From Cellulomonas uda (GTDB taxonomy: Bacteria > Actinomycetota > Actinomycetes > Actinomycetales > Cellulomonadaceae): DNA of 64,000 bases. The notes below the pieces were generated by a model, which did no database searches, was not told where the DNA came from, and saw nothing but the letters and a program-made list of their open reading frames with translations. The translations under genes were made by a program, and so were the position numbers. The stretch spans positions 1 to 64,000 of the forward strand of contig NZ_BJLP01000003.1 in the NCBI RefSeq assembly GCF_006538705.1, written 5' to 3'. Below are positions 27,876 to 38,038 of the stretch, piece by piece; within the stretch, counting starts at the first letter, position 1, and each line of letters opens with the position of its first letter.

Positions 27876-27881
27876 TATGGT
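27876..27881 (+). promoter_or_regulatory. -10 box (TATGGT) 6 nt before a GTG start
   Basis: TATGGT-CTGCGC-GTG fits a leaderless promoter for the secreted protein gene. Confidence 0.65.
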
Positions 27882-27887
27882 CTGCGC

Positions 27888-29255
27888 GTGCATCGCCGAC
27901 GGACCCGCCACCCAGCGCGTCATCTGGCGGTCATCTCGGTCCTGGTGCTCGCCGTCCTGCTCGGCGGTGCGACCGCGACGACGTCCGTCGCGCGCGCCCA
28001 GGCCGCCTCCGCGGCCCTCTCGCAGGGCGAGTCCGCGGCCCGCCGCGTGAGCGCGTTCTCCGCCGAGCGGCTCTCGCTGCTCGCGGCGCGCAAGGCCCAC
28101 GAGCTCGAGGTCGCGATCGAGCGTGACCGGGTGCGCCGGCAGATCGAGCTCGACCGGATGGTCGCGGCCTCGCGCCCGCAGCGCTCGGGCGAGGTCGTCG
28201 CGACGTTCTCCGGCAACCGGGTCGACGTCGCCCGCACGCCGCCCGAGAGCGGCTCGCCGCCCATGCAGGTGCTGCGCCGCAGCACCGTCGAGGTCGCGAT
28301 CGCGTCGGCCGGCGAGAAGCGCCTCGTCACGCTCCAGGTCCCGTCCGTCCTGCGCCCCGGACCAGGGTCCAACCGGCAGGTCATGGGGCAGTGGCGCGTC
28401 GTGTGCGCGCCGGGCGAGGGCGAGCCCGGCCGCGTCGTCACGAGCGAGGCCGACGACGGCGACGCGACGAGCTCGAAGAGCACCACGCGCAACCTCCTGG
28501 CGTGGGACGCGTCGACCGTGACCGTGCGCTCGCTGTTCACGTTCACGCTCCCCGGGACGTACGCGTGCCACGGCAGCTGGGGCGCGCGCAGCTCCGTCGC
28601 GGTGCAGGACGACCGCGTCACGCAGATCAGCGCGCAGCCCGGCACGCTCACCGTCTCCGACGTGCTGAACGACGACGTCGACGCCAAGCAGTGCTTCTGG
28701 ACCCCCCGGTTCGGCACGTCCGGGGCGCTGCCGACGAGCTGCGCGTACAGCTCGCCCCTCCAGGGCGACCAGGCGCGCCTCGTGCCCGGCGGTCCGTCCG
28801 CGCACGTCAACCGGATGACCGCGTTCGTCGCGGCCCCCACCGACACCGAGCCCGGCCGGTGGATGCGTGCCTCGGCCACGATCCACGTGACCAGCTGCGC
28901 CGCCGAGCAGTACCGCGGCACCTGCCGCCCCGAGGACCGCAAGAAGGGCACGTTCACCCGGTTCCTCGGCAAGCTCCTGCTGCGCGACGCGAACGGCGAC
29001 CCGTACCCCGCCTCGTGCGTGCAGCTCGCGGGCGGTGTCCGGGGGTGGCAGAAGCTCGACGTGTCGGGCAAGGTCCACCACGACCAGCTGCAGTTCGACC
29101 TGCGTTTCCGCGTGCTGCCCGGGTGCTCGCCCGAGGTCCTGCTGCTCTCGACGGTGAGCGCGCAGAAGATGAAGGGCGCGACCGCCGGCGAGGTCCACGA
29201 CCTGTCCTCCCAGATCCTGGTCGTCGTCGACGAGCACGTAGGATCGGGCAGGTGA
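27888..29255 (+). CDS. Secreted or membrane-anchored protein of unknown function
   Basis: A 455-residue protein. Residues about 13-35 form a signal peptide or anchor ([19 protein letters not shown]), followed by a heptad-like helix (about 45-90, Arg/Glu/Leu/Ala-rich). The rest looks like extracytoplasmic beta-rich domains with eight cysteines ([52 protein letters not shown]) that could form disulfides. No family is recognised. The GTG follows a TATGGT box by 6 nt and the stop overlaps the ispH start, so the two are coupled. Confidence 0.8.
   Translation: MHRRRTRHPARHLAVISVLVLAVLLGGATATTSVARAQAASAALSQGESAARRVSAFSAERLSLLAARKAHELEVAIERDRVRRQIELDRMVAASRPQRSGEVVATFSGNRVDVARTPPESGSPPMQVLRRSTVEVAIASAGEKRLVTLQVPSVLRPGPGSNRQVMGQWRVVCAPGEGEPGRVVTSEADDGDATSSKSTTRNLLAWDASTVTVRSLFTFTLPGTYACHGSWGARSSVAVQDDRVTQISAQPGTLTVSDVLNDDVDAKQCFWTPRFGTSGALPTSCAYSSPLQGDQARLVPGGPSAHVNRMTAFVAAPTDTEPGRWMRASATIHVTSCAAEQYRGTCRPEDRKKGTFTRFLGKLLLRDANGDPYPASCVQLAGGVRGWQKLDVSGKVHHDQLQFDLRFRVLPGCSPEVLLLSTVSAQKMKGATAGEVHDLSSQILVVVDEHVGSGR
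29239..29244 (+). promoter_or_regulatory. -10 box (TAGGAT) 7 nt before the ispH GTG
   Basis: TAGGAT-CGGGCAG-GTG lies inside the 3' end of the upstream gene and could give ispH a second, leaderless promoter. Confidence 0.5.
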
Positions 29256-30262
29256 CCAACCGACGCGTGCTCCTCGCCGCCCCCCGCGGCTACTGCGCGG
29301 GCGTCGACCGCGCCGTCATCGCGGTGGAGAAGGCGCTCGAGCACTACGGCGCCCCCGTGTACGTGCGCAAGGAGATCGTCCACAACAAGTACGTCGTGGA
29401 GACGCTCGCCGCGCGCGGCGCGGTGTTCGTGGACGAGACCGACGAGGTGCCGCAGGGCGCGCGGGTCGTGTTCTCGGCCCACGGTGTCTCGCCCGCCGTG
29501 CACGCGGCTGCGGCGGCACGCTCGCTGCAGACCATCGACGCGACGTGCCCGCTGGTGACGAAGGTGCACAAGGAGGCCGTCCGCTTCGCCTCCGACGACT
29601 ACGACATCCTGCTCATCGGCCACACCGGCCACGAGGAGGTCGAGGGCACGCAGGGTGAGGCGCCGGAGCACATCCAGGTCGTGAACTCCCCGGACGACGT
29701 GGACGACGTCGTGGTGCGCGACCCCGCCAAGGTCGTGTGGATCTCGCAGACCACCCTGTCGGTCGACGAGACCATGGAGACGGTGCGCCGGCTGCGTGAG
29801 CGGTTCCCGTCGCTCCAGGACCCGCCCAGCGACGACATCTGCTACGCGACGCAGAACCGCCAGGTCGCGGTGAAGAAGATCGCGCCGCACTGCGACGTGG
29901 TCGTCACGGTCGGCTCGGCGAACTCGTCGAACTCCGTGCGGCTGGTCGAGGTGGCGCTCGAGAACGGGGCGCGCGCGTCCTACCGGATCGACCAGGCGTC
30001 CGAGATGGACCCGGAGTGGTTCGTGGGCGCGACGACCGTGGGCGTCACCTCGGGCGCGTCCGTGCCGGAGATCCTCGTGCGCGACGTGCTCGACCGGCTC
30101 GCGTCGTTCGGGTTCGCGGACGTCGAGGAGGTCCGCACGGCGACCGAGGACCTCATGTTCTCGCTGCCGCGCGAGCTGCGCGCCGACCTCAAGGCGTCCG
30201 GCAACGCGCCGGCCCGCCCGCGCCGCGGCACGCGTCGCTCGCTCGACGTCACGCCGGCCTGA
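29252..30262 (+). CDS. ispH: 4-Hydroxy-3-methylbut-2-enyl diphosphate reductase
   Basis: A 336-residue iron-sulfur enzyme of the last MEP-pathway step, making IPP and DMAPP. The three cluster cysteines are in [11 protein letters not shown] (C15), [11 protein letters not shown] and [11 protein letters not shown]; substrate histidines are in SAHGVSP and [15 protein letters not shown]. The GTG overlaps the upstream stop by 4 nt. The last 14 nt overlap the convergent rmuC. Together with uppS in this window it feeds polyprenyl carrier synthesis. Confidence 0.96.
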   Translation: MTNRRVLLAAPRGYCAGVDRAVIAVEKALEHYGAPVYVRKEIVHNKYVVETLAARGAVFVDETDEVPQGARVVFSAHGVSPAVHAAAAARSLQTIDATCPLVTKVHKEAVRFASDDYDILLIGHTGHEEVEGTQGEAPEHIQVVNSPDDVDDVVVRDPAKVVWISQTTLSVDETMETVRRLRERFPSLQDPPSDDICYATQNRQVAVKKIAPHCDVVVTVGSANSSNSVRLVEVALENGARASYRIDQASEMDPEWFVGATTVGVTSGASVPEILVRDVLDRLASFGFADVEEVRTATEDLMFSLPRELRADLKASGNAPARPRRGTRRSLDVTPA

Positions 30263-31694
30263 CCGACGCCTCGCCCGGCTCGTCCTCGCCCCGCGTGCGG
30301 GGCGCCTGATCGGCGAGCGCCCGCTCGTCGCGCTGGGCGCTCGTGTCGAAGCCGTCGACGTCGTCGACCTCGTCGGGCCGACCACCGGCCCGGTCGCTGC
30401 CGTCGAGCCCGTCGAGGCTCACGAGCTGGTCGCTCGCGGACGCCAGCAGCTCGGGGGCGCTGAGCGCCGACAGGCGCGGGTCCGCCGGGGGCGGGCTCAC
30501 CAGGTCCTCGCTCACCACCCCGAGCTCGGCGAACCGCCGCGCGCTCACCAGGACGCGCGTCTCGAGCGAGCCGACCGTCTTGTTGTAGGCCTCGGCCGCG
30601 GCGTCGATCGAGCGCCCCAGGCGCGTCAGGTGCCCGCCGAGCGTGGCGATCCGGCCGTGCAGCTCCTTGCCGAGCGACAGCACCCGCTGGGCGTTCGCGG
30701 CGAGCGCGTCCTGGCGCCACGCGTACGCGACCGTGCGCAGCAGCGCGAGCAACGTGGCGGGCGTCGCGACGACGACGTTGCGGTCCGCCGCGTACTCCCA
30801 CAGCGTCGGGTCCTCCTCGACAGCGGCGTGCCAGAACGCCTCGGTGGGGACGAACATCACGACGAACTCGGGCGCGGGCGCGAACTGGTCCCAGTACCGC
30901 TTCGCCGCCAGCGAGTCGACGTGCGCGCGCATGTGCCGTGCGTGCGCCGCGAGCCGCTGGGCCCGCACGCCCTCGTCGGTCGCCTCGTGCGCCTCGAGGA
31001 AGCCGAGGAACGCGACCTTCGCGTCCACGACGAGGTGCTTGCCGCCCGCCAGGTGCACCACCATGTCCGGGCGCTGCAGGCCCTCGTCCGTGCGCACCTG
31101 CTCCTGCTCGACGAAGTCGACGTGCGCGAGCATCCCGGCGGACTCGACGACCCGGCGCAGCTGCGTCTCGCCCCAGCGCCCGCGGACCTGCGAGGACCGC
31201 AGCGCGGTGACGAGCTGCGCGGTCTCGGTGCGCACGCGCTCGGACGCCACCCGCATCGTCTCGACCTGCTCCCGCAGCGCGGCGTCGCTGGCCGCGCGCG
31301 CCCGGTCCGCCGCGGCGACCTGGCCCCGCACCTCGTCGAGCGTGCGGGTCAGCGGCTCCACGAGCTCGCGGACCGCCTGCTCGCGCTGCGCGAGCTCGCC
31401 CACCTGCGTCTGCCGGTCGGCGGCGAACCGCTGCGACGCGAGCGCGAGGAACTGCTCGGAGGACTGCGCGAGCGCGTCGGACGCGAGCGCGCGGAACTGC
31501 TCGGCCGAGCGCGCGGACGCCTCGATCGCGGCGGCCCGCTCCGACTCGAGGCGCGCGCCCGCCGCCGCGGCGGCGACCTCCGCGCGCCGCACCGCGGCCT
31601 CGGACCGGCGCGACGCGCCCGCCCACGCCACGGCGCCCCCGGCGACCACGCCGACGACCAGCCCCACGAGCACCCCGAGCAGCAGCTGTCCCAT
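30249..31694 (-). CDS. rmuC: DNA recombination protein RmuC
   Basis: A 481-residue protein with an N-terminal membrane helix (residues 3-26), a long coiled coil (about 30-170) and the RmuC nuclease-like core: [36 protein letters not shown] and [19 protein letters not shown]. RmuC limits inversions at short repeats. The start is the ATG just before the helix. The C-terminal tail is Asp/Glu-rich and overlaps ispH by 14 nt. Confidence 0.94.
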   Translation of the reverse strand: MGQLLLGVLVGLVVGVVAGGAVAWAGASRRSEAAVRRAEVAAAAAGARLESERAAAIEASARSAEQFRALASDALAQSSEQFLALASQRFAADRQTQVGELAQREQAVRELVEPLTRTLDEVRGQVAAADRARAASDAALREQVETMRVASERVRTETAQLVTALRSSQVRGRWGETQLRRVVESAGMLAHVDFVEQEQVRTDEGLQRPDMVVHLAGGKHLVVDAKVAFLGFLEAHEATDEGVRAQRLAAHARHMRAHVDSLAAKRYWDQFAPAPEFVVMFVPTEAFWHAAVEEDPTLWEYAADRNVVVATPATLLALLRTVAYAWRQDALAANAQRVLSLGKELHGRIATLGGHLTRLGRSIDAAAEAYNKTVGSLETRVLVSARRFAELGVVSEDLVSPPPADPRLSALSAPELLASASDQLVSLDGLDGSDRAGGRPDEVDDVDGFDTSAQRDERALADQAPRTRGEDEPGEASVRPA

Positions 31695-31792
31695 GCGCCG
31701 AACCGTGCCAGACACCACCGACACGCGCCCCGGCCGCAGGTCAGCGGCCCCGTGCGGGACCACGGACCGCCGACGGTGTCGGCGCACGTCCG

Positions 31793-31798
31793 TATGCT
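31793..31798 (+). promoter_or_regulatory. -10 box (TATGCT) 6 nt before the ABC ATPase GTG
   Basis: TATGCT-GACCGC-GTG is the clearest leaderless-type promoter for the ABC exporter pair; it lies in the divergent gap with rmuC. Confidence 0.65.
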
Positions 31799-31804
31799 GA
31801 CCGC

Positions 31805-32655
<851 letters not shown>

Positions 32656-32680
<25 letters not shown>

Positions 32681-34224
32681 AGCTCGCGCTCGTCGCGAAC
32701 GGTCTGCGGCGCAGCGTCTGGCAGGTCGTGGGGTTCGCGTTCGCCGTGCTGTACGGGCTGGGCATCCTCGCGATCGTCGTCGCGGGGATGGTCGCGGTCG
32801 GCACGCAGGACGTCGCGCTGCAGCGGACCGTCACCGTGCTGGTCGGCTCCGCGCTGGTGATCGGCTGGTGGTTCATCCCGCTGCTCGCGTTCGGCGTCGA
32901 CGCCACGCTCGACCCGGAGCGGTTCGCGACGTTCGCGATCCCGCGGCGCGTGCTCGTCGTCGGGCTCGCGGTCGCGGCGCTCGTGGGCGTGCCGGGTGTG
33001 CTCAGCGCGGTCGCGGCGCTGTCGACCAGCCTCGCGTGGTTCCGGCACCCGGGTGCGCTCCTCGTCGGGGTCGTCGCCGCGGTGCTGGGCCTGGCGGTCG
33101 CGGTCGTCGGCGGGCGCGCGGTGGTCGCGCTCGCGGCGCCGCTGGTCGCGCGCCGCCGCGCGCGTGAGCTGACGGCGGTCGTGACGCTGCTGCTCGTCGT
33201 GAGCATCGGGCCGACGCTCGGCACGCTCACCAACGGCCGTGAGATCAGCCGCGAGACGTTCGACGACCTGGTCGGCGTGCTCGCATGGACGCCGTTCGGT
33301 GCCGCGTGGGCGGCGCCCGCCGACGTCGCCGCGGGGGACCCGGCGCTCGCCGTGGCCCGGCTCGCGATCGCGGGTGTGACGCTCGCGATCGCGCTGCGGC
33401 TCTGGGAGGGCGCGCTCGCGCGCACGCTCGTGCAGCCCGTGCACGCCGGCTCCGGCGGCGCACGGCCCGCGGGGCTCGGGGTGCTCAGCCGCGTGCCCGC
33501 GACGCCGCTCGGCGCGGTCGTCGGCCGCTGCCTCGTCTACTGGTTCCGCGACCCGCGCTACGCGATGGCCCTCGCGATCGTGCCGTTCACGCCCGTGATC
33601 CTGTGGGTCGTCGGGCGTGGCGGCAACGCGGACCTGGTGCTGGCCTCGGGTGTGCTCGCGGCGTTCGTGTGCGGGTGGGGCGTCAGCTCCGACGTGTCGT
33701 ACGACGGCTCCGCGTTCTGGATGCACGTGAGCGCGGGCGTGCGCGGCGTGGTCGACCGGCTGGGGCGCGTCGTCGCGTCGGGCATCATCGCGGTCCCGCT
33801 CGTCACGACGATCGTCGTCGTGACCGCCGCGGTCACGGACCGCCTCGACGCGGTGCCCGCGCTGCTCGGCGCCGCCGCGGGCGTCATGCTCACGTCCTAC
33901 GGCGGCGCGAGCATCGTCTCGGCGCTGTTCGTGCAGCCCGTGCAGCAGCCGGGCGAGAACCCGTTCCAGACCCGCCAGGGCGCGTCGATGGCCACGGTGC
34001 TCTCGCAGACCGCCGGGTGGGCGCTCGTGCTCGTCGCCGCGTCGCCGCCCGCGCTGCTCGCGTGGTTCGCGGTGTCCCGCTCGTCGGCCGCGCTCGGCTG
34101 GGCGACGCTCGCCCTGGGGGTCGTGCTCGGCGCGGTGTGGCTGACGGTCGGGGTGCGCGTCGGTGGGCGGCTGCTCGACCGCCGTGCGCCCGTCCTGCTG
34201 CAGCGCGTCATCGCGTTCGAGTAG
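32656..34224 (+). CDS. ABC transporter permease, multi-helix
   Basis: A 522-residue integral membrane protein with about 12 hydrophobic stretches and no large soluble domain. The GTG at 32656 is preceded by GGGGGAGGGG and overlaps the ATPase gene, so the two are translationally coupled. It partners the upstream ATPase, probably as an exporter; the cargo is unknown. Confidence 0.85.
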
Positions 34225-34254
34225 CGCCCGGTCGGGCGGGCGCGGGTACCCCCG

Positions 34255-34260
34255 TAGACT
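34255..34260 (+). promoter_or_regulatory. -10 box (TAGACT) 8 nt before the ychF GTG
   Basis: TAGACT followed by TGCCGCCC and GTG gives the leaderless layout for ychF. Confidence 0.55.
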
Positions 34261-34268
34261 TGCCGCCC

Positions 34269-35342
34269 GTGGCACTCACCATCGGCATCGTCGGCCTGCC
34301 CAACGTCGGCAAGTCCACCCTCTTCAACGCCCTGACCCGCGCGCAGGTGCTCGCCGCGAACTATCCGTTCGCGACGATCGAGCCCAACGTCGGCGTCGTG
34401 CCGCTCCCGGACGAGCGCCTCACGAAGCTCGCCGAGGTGTTCGGCTCGGAGCGGATCGTGCCCGCCACGGTGTCGTTCGTCGACATCGCGGGCATCGTCA
34501 AGGGCGCGTCCGAGGGTGAGGGCCTGGGCAACAAGTTCCTCGCGAACATCCGCGAGGCCGACGCGATCTGCCAGGTCACGCGCGCGTTCGCGGACCCCGA
34601 CGTCGTGCACGTCTCCGGTCAGGTGAACCCGAAGGACGACATCGAGATCATCTCGACCGAGCTGATCCTCGCGGACCTGCAGACGCTCGAGAACGCGATC
34701 CCGCGGCTCGAGAAGGAGGTCCGCGGCAAGAAGACGGACCCCGAGGTGCTCGCCGCGGCGCAGCGCGCCAAGGAGGTCCTCGAGACCGGCACCACGCTGT
34801 TCGCCGCGGGTCTGCGCGACGACGAGCACGTGCGCGCGCTGCAGCTCATGACCTCGAAGCCGTTCATCTACGTCTTCAACACCGACGACGAGGGCCTCGC
34901 GGACACCGCGATGCAGGACGAGCTGCGCGCGCTCGTCGCGCCCGCCGACGCGATCTTCCTCGACGCGAAGTTCGAGTCGGAGCTCGTCGAGCTCGACGAG
35001 GCCGAGGCGCGCGAGATGCTCGAGGCGAACGGCCAGGACGAGGCGGGCCTCGACCAGCTCGCCCGTGTCGGGTTCCACACGCTCGGCCTGCAGACCTACC
35101 TCACGGCCGGCCCCAAGGAGGCCCGCGCCTGGACGATCCGCCAGGGCTGGACCGCCCCGCAGGCGGCCGGCGTGATCCACACGGACTTCCAGAAGGGCTT
35201 CATCAAGGCCGAGGTCATCTCGTTCGAGGACCTCGTCGAGGCCGGCTCCGTCGCGGCGGCTCGCTCGGCGGGCAAGGCCCGTGTCGAGGGCAAGGACTAC
35301 GTCATGGTCGACGGCGACGTCGTGGAGTTCCGCCACAGTTAG
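34269..35342 (+). CDS. ychF: YchF/Obg-like ATPase with C-terminus replaced by an integrated element
   Basis: A 357-residue P-loop protein of the YchF (OLA1) family, a ribosome-associated ATPase. G1 GLPNVGKST, G3 DIAGIVKGAS and the NTDDE specificity motif are intact, with a C-terminal TGS domain. Family proteins end in a hydrophobic FNV (E. coli NFLFNV); this one ends VEFRHS. The missing tail FRFNV-stop is found at 40603-40622, next to a second AGTTCCGC. So integration swapped the last codons (FNV to HS) without breaking the frame. Leaderless-type start at GTG 34269. Confidence 0.96.
   Translation: MALTIGIVGLPNVGKSTLFNALTRAQVLAANYPFATIEPNVGVVPLPDERLTKLAEVFGSERIVPATVSFVDIAGIVKGASEGEGLGNKFLANIREADAICQVTRAFADPDVVHVSGQVNPKDDIEIISTELILADLQTLENAIPRLEKEVRGKKTDPEVLAAAQRAKEVLETGTTLFAAGLRDDEHVRALQLMTSKPFIYVFNTDDEGLADTAMQDELRALVAPADAIFLDAKFESELVELDEAEAREMLEANGQDEAGLDQLARVGFHTLGLQTYLTAGPKEARAWTIRQGWTAPQAAGVIHTDFQKGFIKAEVISFEDLVEAGSVAAARSAGKARVEGKDYVMVDGDVVEFRHS
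35326..35333. other. Left attachment core (attL)
   Basis: AGTTCCGC within the last codons of ychF (GTGGAGTTCCGC). Upstream is host sequence and downstream is element sequence starting CACAGTTAG, which supplies the new stop codon. Confidence 0.85.
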
Positions 35343-35430
35343 CCATCAGGGCCTCCACTGACCGGGCTGGGAAGCGCGCGCTGGAGCGGTTGGCTCGTCG
35401 ATACGGCCCTGCAAGATCGGCTCGCTGTTC

Positions 35431-35436
35431 TAGCCT
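35431..35436 (+). promoter_or_regulatory. -10 box (TAGCCT) 7 nt before the DUF5343 start
   Basis: TAGCCT-GTGCCGC-ATG sits inside the element, so the DUF5343-HEPN pair has its own leaderless-type promoter and need not depend on ychF transcription. Confidence 0.6.
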
Positions 35437-35443
35437 GTGCCGC

Positions 35444-36076
35444 ATGGCGCTGCCGTCCGCATACCTCACGTCATTCAAGAACACCCCGGACATCTTCCGT
35501 GCGATCCAGGGCGCTCAGGCTCCCGAGCGGTTCACTCAGAAGTTCTTGGAGGGCCTCGGCTTCCCCAGCAGCAATGACCGCACCATGATCAACGTCCTTA
35601 AGGCGCTGGGCTTCCTGGACGACTCTGGCGTGCCCCAGCGCCGGTACCACGAGTTCTTGGACCAGACGCGCTCGGCTGTCGTGCTCGCCGAGGGCATGCG
35701 CGCGGCGTATGCGGATCTGTTCAAGGTCAACAAGAACGCCCACACCATGACGACCGCCGAAGTCAAGAACAAGATGAAGACCCTCTCCGAGGGTGCCTTC
35801 ACCGAACGTGTGCTGTCGCAGATGGCCGGTACGTTCACGACCCTCGCGAAGGAGGCCGACTTCAGCGCGGCGCCGGTTGATCGCGGTGGCGACGCAGACC
35901 CAGGCGACACGGACGACACGTCGACAGAGGAGCCTGTCCGCGACGAGCCCGTCGCTCGCGGCGGTGGACTGCGGTTCGGCTCGCTTGCCTACAACATCAA
36001 CATCGTCCTGCCCGAGTCTCGCGATCCGGCCGTGTACGACGCACTCTTCCGGGCCTTGCGGGAACACCTGCAGTGA
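35444..36076 (+). CDS. DUF5343 protein, partner of the HEPN gene
   Basis: A 210-residue protein. The N-terminal 140 residues look like a DUF5343-type helical domain (YLTSFKNTPDIFRAIQ, GFPSSNDRTMINVLKALGFLD, RYHEFLDQTRSA). A disordered acidic linker follows (about 142-175), then a short C-terminal module GSLAYNINIVLPESRDPAVYDALFRALREHL-like in composition. The domain is of unknown function. The stop overlaps the HEPN GTG by 4 nt, so the two are produced together. More GCT, GAT and TTG codons than host genes. Confidence 0.8.
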   Translation: MALPSAYLTSFKNTPDIFRAIQGAQAPERFTQKFLEGLGFPSSNDRTMINVLKALGFLDDSGVPQRRYHEFLDQTRSAVVLAEGMRAAYADLFKVNKNAHTMTTAEVKNKMKTLSEGAFTERVLSQMAGTFTTLAKEADFSAAPVDRGGDADPGDTDDTSTEEPVRDEPVARGGGLRFGSLAYNINIVLPESRDPAVYDALFRALREHLQ

Positions 36077-36663
36077 AGCGACCACTCGTCGACTCGGCGA
36101 TCTACGAGTTCGTCTTTCGCGGCCAACTCACGGAGGTCGCGCTCGACGCGGCGGGCCGGGTGCGCCGGTTCCAGGACCTTGACTCCGTCGACGAGATCGC
36201 AGCTGCGCTCTCCTTGGAGCTCCTGGACGCCGAGGAAGTCACCGCCTCCCGCGGTATGGCTGTCGTATACACGGCGATTGCGGCCTTTGAGATGTCTGTG
36301 CGCCGCTACGTGAAGCGCGTCCTTGTGGACGCCTACGGCGAAGACTGGTGGGAGAAGGGCGTCTCCCAGAACATCCGTAGGTTCGCTGAGGCTCGGCGCG
36401 AAGATGAGGAGAAGACCCGGTGGCACGGTGTCCGGGGTGAGGACTTGCTGAGCTACACCGAGCTGGGTCACCTGCCTCAGATCATCCAGCAGAACTGGCA
36501 GCAATTCGAGCCGATGGTGCGCCGCATTGACTGGGCCACGGCCATCTTCGGGACGCTCGAGCGCTCGCGGAACGTGATTATGCACAGTGGGGTGCTGGCG
36601 ATGCCCGACGTCGAGCGCGTTGGCATGAACATGCGCGACTGGATCAAGCAGGTCGGTGTCTAG
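36073..36663 (+). CDS. HEPN-domain protein (Swt1-HEPN-like) with RX4H motif
   Basis: A 196-residue, mostly helical protein. The C-terminal part has RNVIMH (R166 to H171) inside LERSRNVIMHSG, the RX4-6H active site of HEPN ribonucleases. The N-terminal half (residues 1-60) is a separate segment with a beta-rich start. HEPN enzymes cut RNA in toxin-antitoxin, abortive infection and CRISPR effector systems. The gene overlaps the DUF5343 stop (GTGA). Role as toxin with DUF5343 as antitoxin or sensor is inference. Confidence 0.78.
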   Translation: MKRPLVDSAIYEFVFRGQLTEVALDAAGRVRRFQDLDSVDEIAAALSLELLDAEEVTASRGMAVVYTAIAAFEMSVRRYVKRVLVDAYGEDWWEKGVSQNIRRFAEARREDEEKTRWHGVRGEDLLSYTELGHLPQIIQQNWQQFEPMVRRIDWATAIFGTLERSRNVIMHSGVLAMPDVERVGMNMRDWIKQVGV

Positions 36664-37003
36664 GTCCACATGCGGTCCGGTCGGGCGGTTGGCCCCTGGA
36701 AGCCCGGCGCCTCGGCCCGGCTCCGAGGGGTAGGTCCTTCCCAGGGGCGTGAGCACGCCGGATCACCGTTATCGGTCGACATCTCGATTTGACGCTAGTG
36801 TTCGTAGTGCCGGGCGCGAGCCGGGCTTAGCGGGGCCGGAACACCCCGCCGGACCTACAGCGTCGAGCACTTCCTCTCCGATGAGAGGGCGTAGGGCATA
36901 GCGGTCCACCGCCTACCCGCCCCGTTCCGGGGGCGCTGGCCTCCAGGTCGAGCTGAGGCGTGATGTAGGGGAGCCAGGACCAGTACCTCCAGTGGAGGTT
37001 GCT
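36664..37003 (+). other. Promoter/leader region of the decayed phage operon
   Basis: No gene in 340 bp. TTGACG (36789-36794) is followed by TAGTGT (36796-36801) and TAGTGC (36805-36810), promoter-like and slightly repetitive. Downstream are hairpins: GCGGGG-(8 nt)-CCCCGC at 36830-36849, CCTCTC-CGAT-GAGAGG, and a CCTCGG/CCGAGG pair further upstream. From memory, similar leaders precede small ORF strings in actinobacterial ICEs and prophages. Confidence 0.4.
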
Positions 37004-37221
37004 GTGCCTGACCCGGTTCTCTCCGCCCGTGGGCGTCTCGCCTACGCGTCTCGCCAAGGTGGCGACCCCGACCAGCGTGATGCCGCGGGCCGCATCTGAT
37101 CGCTGCCAAGTTGGAGCGGCACATCCAGCGCGCTCTGGCAGCTGCCCCGCCCCTCACGGATGAGCAGCGCGAGCGGTTGGCCGCTCTGCTGCGCGCACCG
37201 AAGGGCGGTGCGCGCGCATGA
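37004..37221 (+). pseudogene. Frameshifted small phage/ICE protein gene
   Basis: GTG 37004 has GGAGG upstream and reads 31 codons (SARGRLAYASRQGGDPDQRD) to a TGA at 37097. In the next frame, similarity-type sequence continues: HLIAAKLERHIQRAL then PPLTDEQRERLAALLR, ending at 37221 and overlapping the following ATG. The combined order matches a short protein I recall from actinobacterial integrative elements (Arg-rich start, then APPLTDEQRxRLAxLLR). The shift is +1 or -2 at the GC run near 37085-37092. Real decay or sequencing error are both possible. Confidence 0.6.
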
Positions 37222-37610
37222 GCCGAAAGAGGAGTCGCCGCCCCGGCGAGGGAGCGGCGACCAGCAGCTTGGCATCTGCTACCCGAACGGTACCGTCCAC
37301 AAGGCCGGGCGCCGCGTTCGTGCCGCCCGCCTTGCAGTGTCCGGACTGCGGCGCGATCGCCGTGGGGTCGCAGATGGCCCACGCCGACACCTGCCCGCTG
37401 AACCGCGGCGTGAACCGGGTGCTGGACGAGGACCGCGAGTGGTTCGAGGCGCACCCCGAGGTGTCCGTCCGTATCCGGCCGGTGACGCCTCCCGAGGTCG
37501 CGGACCTCCTGGCCGCTGGCGCCGCCCGCCCCACGGGCGACGTCATCGTGCTGAACCTGGCGCCCGGCCTCCGGATGCGGCGGTTCACGTTCGCCGGGGG
37601 TGCCCGATGA
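37218..37610 (+). CDS. Phage/ICE-associated protein with Cys/His zinc-ribbon-like motif
   Basis: A 130-residue protein, starting at an ATG overlapping the preceding stop. After a basic, disordered N-terminus it has CPDCGA...H.DTCPLN (about residues 41-62), a probable metal site, then a short domain with VSVRIRPVTPPEVADLL. Small proteins with this Cys pattern recur before replication genes in actinobacterial elements (recall). Function unknown. It overlaps the downstream primase fragment by 4 nt. Confidence 0.6.
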   Translation: MSRKRSRRPGEGAATSSLASATRTVPSTRPGAAFVPPALQCPDCGAIAVGSQMAHADTCPLNRGVNRVLDEDREWFEAHPEVSVRIRPVTPPEVADLLAAGAARPTGDVIVLNLAPGLRMRRFTFAGGAR

Positions 37611-38038
37611 GCGCGCAGCTGCTGGACATCGCTACCGCGGCACGGGCCGGGGCCAAGACGTGGAAGCGCGGGCGGACCACCTGGGACGAGGTCTGCTCCT
37701 GGGCTGCCGAGCCGCGCGACGGCGGCAAGGACGGTCCGGGCTACGTGCTCGGCAAGCTGTCGTCGCCGCGCCGCACGAAGGAGACCATCGTGTCTCGCGG
37801 CGTGCTGACGCTCGACGCCGATCACCTGACGCCCGCGACCCGGGATGCCCTGCTCGTGCGGGTGCGCGCGCTGGGGTGCGCGGTCGTGGTGCACAGCACC
37901 TACCGCAGCACGCCGCAGGCACCGCGGCTCCGGCTGCTCGTGCTGGCGTCGCGACCGGTCACGCCGGAGGAGTACCGGGCGCTCGTCCGGTGGCTCATGG
38001 AGCAGCTGGGCGCAGACCACCCTGGACCTCATGCGTGA
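37607..38038 (+). pseudogene. Truncated phage primase/primase-polymerase-like gene
   Basis: 143 codons resembling the N-terminal part of phage/plasmid primase proteins: an N-terminal helical segment, then RGVLTLDADHL, CAVVVHSTYRSTPQAPRLRLLVLASRPVTPEEY and ALVRWLMEQLG, the pattern of a primase-polymerase AEP core. Full-length relatives are several hundred residues longer. After residue about 135 the frame runs into unrelated sequence and stops, because the DNA is joined at about 38010 to the 3' end of a capsid gene. Confidence 0.65.
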
